A DNA stretch of 32,745 nt, from assembly GCF_016862075.1 (NCBI RefSeq), contig NZ_BOMG01000109.1, forward strand, positions 1 through 32,745, written 5' to 3'. Of the stretch, positions 29,430 to 32,745 are shown in pieces. The position numbers and the translations under genes are program-made. The first letter of the stretch is position 1. The number at the start of each line of letters is the position of its first letter. The stretch comes from Actinoplanes couchii (GTDB taxonomy: Bacteria > Actinomycetota > Actinomycetes > Mycobacteriales > Micromonosporaceae). The notes under the pieces were generated by a model. It was not told the DNA's origin, did no database searches, and saw only the letters and a program-made list of their open reading frames with translations.

Positions 29430-30065
29430 CATCCGCTGCAGCGCCGCCGCCACCGCGCCGGGATCCACCACCTGGTGCAGGTGCCGGCCGGGCAGATGCT
29501 CGACCCGCCAGCCCCGGCCGCCGGCCTGCTCGGCGAGCGCGCCGTAGGACCGTTCACTGAACAGCAGATAGCCGCACGGCATGCTGTCCCAGCCGTCCGG
29601 TACCGGGACCTGCTGCTCGAAGAAGGCCAGCGGCAGCCGCGGCTGTTCGCTCTCGACGAGCCGGCGGGTCTCCTCGTCCGGGAACATCGGCGCCACGTCC
29701 GCCTCGTCCCACCAGTCGGTCCAGCGCGGCAGCAACCCGTCCGGCCCTACCTTGGCCCGCAGCAGATCCAGGCGGGCCGGGCCGGGCAGGGCGGCGTCGG
29801 CGAACAGGCAGACGTCGACGCTACGGGCGGCGGCCCCGAGCACGGCCGGGACGAACCGGCCGGCGTTGCTGTGCGCGACCAGAACCACCCGCACGCCGGC
29901 GGGCACCCGGTCGATCGCCGCGGCCACGGTGGCGGCCACGGCCTGCCAGGACGGTTCGGCATCCCGCAGCGACGGCACCACCGCGTGCGGCAGCAGCGCG
30001 GCGACGCCGGCCCAGGTGGACGGGCCCACCAGCGGACTGTGCATCAACACGAAGACCCGGTTCAC
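29418..30065 (-). CDS. Alpha/beta hydrolase
   Basis: A 215-residue alpha/beta hydrolase. VFVLMHSPLVGPSTW (residues 4-18) is the first strand and oxyanion loop. VLVAHSNAG puts the nucleophile at Ser66; the elbow is H-S-N-A-G rather than the usual G-x-S-x-G. PGRHLHQVVDP near the C-terminus holds the histidine. It resembles small actinobacterial hydrolases of unknown substrate. Its GTG overlaps the stop of the HhH gene (30062-30065), making it the last gene of a three-gene minus-strand operon. Confidence 0.87.
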   Translation of the reverse strand: MNRVFVLMHSPLVGPSTWAGVAALLPHAVVPSLRDAEPSWQAVAATVAAAIDRVPAGVRVVLVAHSNAGRFVPAVLGAAARSVDVCLFADAALPGPARLDLLRAKVGPDGLLPRWTDWWDEADVAPMFPDEETRRLVESEQPRLPLAFFEQQVPVPDGWDSMPCGYLLFSERSYGALAEQAGGRGWRVEHLPGRHLHQVVDPGAVAAALQRMSDL

Positions 30066-30244
30066 TGCGACCAGCTCAGGCCGTTCGCGGTCAGGGCCTC
30101 GGTGAGGATACGGATGGCTTTCGGGCCGACCCCGTGCAGCACCAGCAGATCCTCGGCCCGGCAGGCGGCGACCTGTTCCAGGGTGGTGATGCCGGCTTCC
30201 CGCAGAGCGCCGGTGGCGGGCCGGCCGATCGACGGTAGCTCCAT
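30062..30244 (-). CDS. Small helix-hairpin-helix protein
   Basis: A 60-residue protein beginning MELPSIGRPATGALREAGI. It contains one helix-hairpin-helix unit, LPSIGRPATGALREAGITT, and a second, LLVLHGVGPKAIRILTEAL, as in the RNA polymerase alpha C-terminal domain or small DNA-binding HhH2 proteins. GAGAGG, 9 nt upstream, favours ATG 30244; ATG 30253 would overlap the upstream stop by 4 bp. It sits between and is coupled to the DUF6882 and hydrolase genes. It probably binds DNA non-specifically, or serves as a protein adaptor. Confidence 0.8.
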   Translation of the reverse strand: MELPSIGRPATGALREAGITTLEQVAACRAEDLLVLHGVGPKAIRILTEALTANGLSWSQ

Positions 30245-30249
30245 ACCGG

Positions 30250-30918
30250 TCATCCTCTCGGCTGGACCTGGCCGGTCATATCGCTCACCCGGCCCAGGTG
30301 GTCGAAGGTCACCCGGACGTGCGAGCCGTCGGAGTGCCGGGCGGTCACGCCCTGCGGGGTGTCGTCGACCCGCCAGCCCTGCTGGCGCAGGAACGCCACC
30401 ACCACGGTCCGGTGGTCCACCGCGAACGCCTGCAGCACCTGGCCCAGCGTGGTGAACGTCTTCGCCGGCGGGACCGCGCCCTGCACCCGCGACGGCAGAT
30501 TCTCCAGGTGGAAGAAGATCGCACCGCCCTGGTAGGTGCCCCGGTAGTAGGCCCGCCCGGTCAGCCCGGACGCGACCAGGCACAGCCGGTGACCGTCCAC
30601 CCGGTCCAGCCGCAGCGTCGGCTCGGTCAGTTCCCGTACCCCCTCGAGGCGGCCGTGCTCGCGCAGCCAGCCGGCCAGTTGCAGCAGCTCGGGGTCCAGG
30701 TTGCTGCCGTTGTTGGCCCACGCCCACAGCCAGGTGCCGTCGGAGTGGCTCTCGGTGCCGAGCAGCTGAACCGAGTACCGCAGATCATCACCGAACGTCA
30801 CCATGCCCGCGTTCAGGTCGAGCTGCCAGCCACGATCGCCGAGGTGGTCGGCGAGCGCCAGCTGGCGAGCCATGCCGGTGGCGACATGCTGGGCGAACAG
30901 GTCATCGAACGGGGACAC
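30250..30918 (-). CDS. DUF6882 domain-containing protein
   Basis: A 222-residue soluble protein. The opening FDDLFAQHVATGMARQLALA, followed by GWQLDLNAGMVTFGDDLRYS, VQLLGTESHSDGTWLWAWAN and a terminal helical and strand region, fits the DUF6882 family of unknown function. The GTG at 30918 is used, with only a weak ribosome site upstream. It is first in a compact operon with the HhH protein and an alpha/beta hydrolase. It starts 50 bp after the stop of the LysR gene on the same strand. Confidence 0.82.
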   Translation of the reverse strand: MSPFDDLFAQHVATGMARQLALADHLGDRGWQLDLNAGMVTFGDDLRYSVQLLGTESHSDGTWLWAWANNGSNLDPELLQLAGWLREHGRLEGVRELTEPTLRLDRVDGHRLCLVASGLTGRAYYRGTYQGGAIFFHLENLPSRVQGAVPPAKTFTTLGQVLQAFAVDHRTVVVAFLRQQGWRVDDTPQGVTARHSDGSHVRVTFDHLGRVSDMTGQVQPRG

Positions 30919-30967
30919 GACCGGGCCTTTCGGATCAGGGGAGCCGGTGCAGTGTTACACGACACCC

Positions 30968-31816
30968 TCAGGCGTCGTAGGCGGCCCGGCTCAACCGGAT
31001 CAGATCGTCCAGCCGGGCCGGCGGATCGTCGCGCCACCACGCCAGGCGCACCGGGATCGGCGGGACGTGGCGCAGCGTGCGATAGGCGACGCCGGGACGC
31101 GGATTCTGGTTCGCGGTGGCCTCCGACGAGATGCCGACGGCCTGGCCCGCGGCGATCAGAGTCAGCCACTCGTCGACGCCGTGAGTGGCCCGGATCACTG
31201 CCGGGGCGGGCCCCGGATGCCACAGCTGCAGGGTGGTGGTCCCGGTCCGGTCGTCGATCGCCACCGGATAGCGGGACAGGTCGCTCACGTGCACGGTCCG
31301 GCGCCGGGCCAGGGGGTTGTCGGTGGCGATCGCGGCGATCCGGTTCTCCGCGCCGATCAGGGCGGTCGCGAACCGGGGGTCACCGAGCGGGCGGCGCACC
31401 ACGGCCACGTCGGCGGTGCCGTCGCTGAGGCCCGCGCTGTGCGTGTTGGCGTGCACGAAGACCAGGGGAGTGCCGGGGTGCTCGGCGGCCCACGCCCGTT
31501 GTACCCGGCGGGTGTGCCGGCCGAGCGCTGCCCACGCGTACCCGACGCGGAGTTCGGCCCTCTGGTCCTCGGTGATCCGTTGCAGGTGGTTGACCTCGTC
31601 GAGGATGCGGCGGGCGCCCTCGAGGACCCGGCGGCCGGTGGCGGTCAGCGTGACCTGCCGGGTGGTCCGCTGCAGCAGCCGTACGCCCATCGCGCTCTCC
31701 AGGGCCGCCACCGTCCGGGACACCGAGGCCTGCGACACCCCCAGCTCGGCGGCGGCATCGGTGAATGTGCCCGCGTCGACGACGGCGACGAAGGCCCGCA
31801 GCTGCCGCAGTTCCAT
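30968..31816 (-). CDS. LysR family transcriptional regulator
   Basis: A 282-residue LysR-type regulator. The helix-turn-helix occupies 1-60 (MELRQLRAFVAVVDAGTFTD, ELGVSQASVSRTVAALESAM), followed by the linker helix and a substrate-binding effector domain from about 90 (AELRVGYAWAALGRHTRRVQ). It is divergent from an EamA transporter; a dyad with LysR geometry overlaps its own start codon, so autorepression and control of the transporter are likely. The effector is unknown. Confidence 0.94.
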   Translation of the reverse strand: MELRQLRAFVAVVDAGTFTDAAAELGVSQASVSRTVAALESAMGVRLLQRTTRQVTLTATGRRVLEGARRILDEVNHLQRITEDQRAELRVGYAWAALGRHTRRVQRAWAAEHPGTPLVFVHANTHSAGLSDGTADVAVVRRPLGDPRFATALIGAENRIAAIATDNPLARRRTVHVSDLSRYPVAIDDRTGTTTLQLWHPGPAPAVIRATHGVDEWLTLIAAGQAVGISSEATANQNPRPGVAYRTLRHVPPIPVRLAWWRDDPPARLDDLIRLSRAAYDA

Positions 31817-31849
31817 ACGCCCAGCGTATAGATCCACCGCCCGGCGTAT
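31815..31849. promoter_or_regulatory. LysR-type operator
   Basis: A perfect inverted repeat ATACGC-CCA-GCGTAT (31815-31829), which contains the T-N11-A pattern, overlaps the LysR start codon. A further GCGTAT half-site stands 20 bp away (31844-31849), as in recognition-plus-activation site pairs. It lies in the 70-bp gap between the divergent LysR and EamA genes. Confidence 0.75.
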
Positions 31850-31886
31850 TTCCCCGCGAGCCCCGCCCGGCCGCAGACTCCACCCC

Positions 31887-32729
31887 ATGAGAGTGGGTAC
31901 GGCGATCATGCTGGGCAGCGCGGCCAGCAACCAGACCGGCGCGGCCGTCGGCGCGCACGCGTTCGACACGATCGGCCCGGCCGGGGTGGTGGCGGTGCGC
32001 CAGTTCGTGGCGGCCGCCGTGCTGCTGCCGGTGGCCCGCCCGGACCCGCGCCGGTTCACCTGGGCCCAGTGGTGGCCGACGCTGCTGCTCGGGCTGGTGT
32101 TCGCCACCATGAACCTGTCGCTGTACACCGCCGTCGACCGGATCGGCCTGGGCCTCGCGGTCACCCTGGAGTTCCTCGGCCCGCTCGCGGTGGCGCTCGC
32201 CGGATCCCGCGGCCGGATCGACCTGCTCTGCGCGGCCGGCGCCGGCATCGGGGTGTACGTACTGGTCCTGCCGTCCGGCAGCAGCGACTGGACCGGCATC
32301 GGCTGCGGACTCCTCGCCGCCTGCTGCTGGGCCTCCTACATCCTGCTGAACCGGCTGCTCGGCGCCCGGCTGCCAGGACTGCAGGCGCCGGCCGCGGCCA
32401 CCACCGTCTCCGCGCTGCTGGCCGTCCCGGTGATGGTGACCCTGCTGGCGCAGGGCCGGATGACGACCACGGCGCTGCTGTACGCGATCGGCGCCGGAGT
32501 GCTCAGCTCGGTGGTGCCGTACGCCGCCGACCTGATCGCCCTGCGCCGGGTGCCGGCCCGCTACTTCGGCGTGGTGTCGAGCGTGCACCCGGTCTTCGCC
32601 GCCCTCGCCGGGCTGATCCTTCTCGGTCAGGTCCTCGCCGTCCACGAATGGATCGGGATCGCTGTGGTGGTGGCCGTGAACGTGGTCGCGGTACGGCAGA
32701 ATGCGGCGATTGACCTCTCCCCGCCCTAA
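31887..32729 (+). CDS. EamA family (DMT superfamily) transporter
   Basis: A 280-residue membrane protein with about ten hydrophobic segments in two repeated halves. The first EamA unit includes MLGSAASNQTGAAVGAHAFD, IGPAGVVAVRQF and IGLGLAVTLEFLGPLAVAL. The second includes WASYILLNRLLG and VVSSVHPVFAALAGLILLGQ. It resembles RhtA/YdcZ-like exporters of amino acids or small metabolites; the substrate is undetermined. It is divergent from the LysR regulator, which probably activates it. Its TAA falls in a short hairpin near the window end. Confidence 0.93.
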   Translation: MRVGTAIMLGSAASNQTGAAVGAHAFDTIGPAGVVAVRQFVAAAVLLPVARPDPRRFTWAQWWPTLLLGLVFATMNLSLYTAVDRIGLGLAVTLEFLGPLAVALAGSRGRIDLLCAAGAGIGVYVLVLPSGSSDWTGIGCGLLAACCWASYILLNRLLGARLPGLQAPAAATTVSALLAVPVMVTLLAQGRMTTTALLYAIGAGVLSSVVPYAADLIALRRVPARYFGVVSSVHPVFAALAGLILLGQVLAVHEWIGIAVVVAVNVVAVRQNAAIDLSPP

Positions 32730-32738
32730 CGGACGGGG
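32719..32738 (+). terminator. Short hairpin at the transporter stop
   Basis: CCCCG (32719-32723) pairs with CGGGG (32734-32738), extended by CC/GG with a mismatch around a loop that contains the stop codon. It is weak and close to the window edge; a better terminator may lie beyond. Confidence 0.4.
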
Positions 32739-32745
32739 ATTCCGG

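Noticed and set aside
1..32745. rRNA, tRNA, insertion sequence, integrase or CRISPR
   Set aside because: I looked along both strands for recognisable signatures and saw none; short tRNA genes could still be missed by eye.

Overview
This 32.7-kb window is very GC-rich, with strong G/C bias at third codon positions, many GTG starts and frequent 4-bp ATGA/GTGA gene overlaps. It carries actinobacterial families: a SigE-type sigma factor, a LexA-like repressor, HxlR, WYL and ArsR regulators, an EHN-type epoxide hydrolase and an erythromycin-esterase-like protein. The style fits a soil actinomycete of the Micromonosporaceae (Actinoplanes-like). That placement is an inference from style and gene content, because no rRNA or other marker gene lies in the window.

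Layout. (1) 1-0.7 kb: the 3' end of a gene built from 138-residue tandem repeats, closed by a strong hairpin. (2) 0.7-4.9 kb: DUF1992 protein, a GAF-domain gene pair, an unknown acidic protein, a divergent VOC / WYL-regulator pair with a visible operator, and an unknown protein with a Cys cluster. (3) 4.9-9.8 kb: an alpha/beta hydrolase - ArsR regulator - MFS exporter unit with a palindromic operator, a decayed CPBP-protease remnant, a Nudix hydrolase, a DUF4184 membrane protein fused to a DMP19-like domain, and an NAD-dependent epimerase. (4) 9.8-16.9 kb: erythromycin esterase, an orphan barstar, an alpha/beta hydrolase / HxlR divergent pair sharing one operator, a YwqG/DUF1963 protein, a fragment of a second erythromycin esterase, and a NarL-type two-component system divergent from a membrane protein. 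(5) 16.9-21.6 kb: DoxX-like protein, an unknown helical protein, epoxide hydrolase, an unknown protein, and a sulfotransferase-like gene. (6) 21.4-24.4 kb: a run of minus-strand genes of unknown function; the last two have decayed (one in-frame TGA and two frame changes), and two DnaA-box matches lie between genes. (7) 24.5-27.1 kb: SigE-family sigma factor, then an SRPBCC-DUF4166 operon whose promoter is covered by two dyads, then a convergent SDR gene with its own dyad operator. (8) 27.3-32.7 kb: an unknown gene, a LexA-like repressor divergent from an ECF sigma factor plus membrane protein, a three-gene DUF6882-HhH-hydrolase operon, and a LysR / EamA-transporter divergent pair.

Most of the window is ordinary regulator-plus-enzyme accessory chromosome: at least five locally regulated pairs or units have operator-like dyads I could read directly. 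I saw no rRNA, tRNA, insertion sequence, transposase, integrase or CRISPR array. I did not find a convincing new multi-gene system. The best leads are the repeat protein at the left edge, the unknown minus-strand block at 21.4-24.4 kb, the Cys-cluster protein at 4.1 kb, and two operator-bearing promoters whose repressor genes are absent from the neighbourhood.
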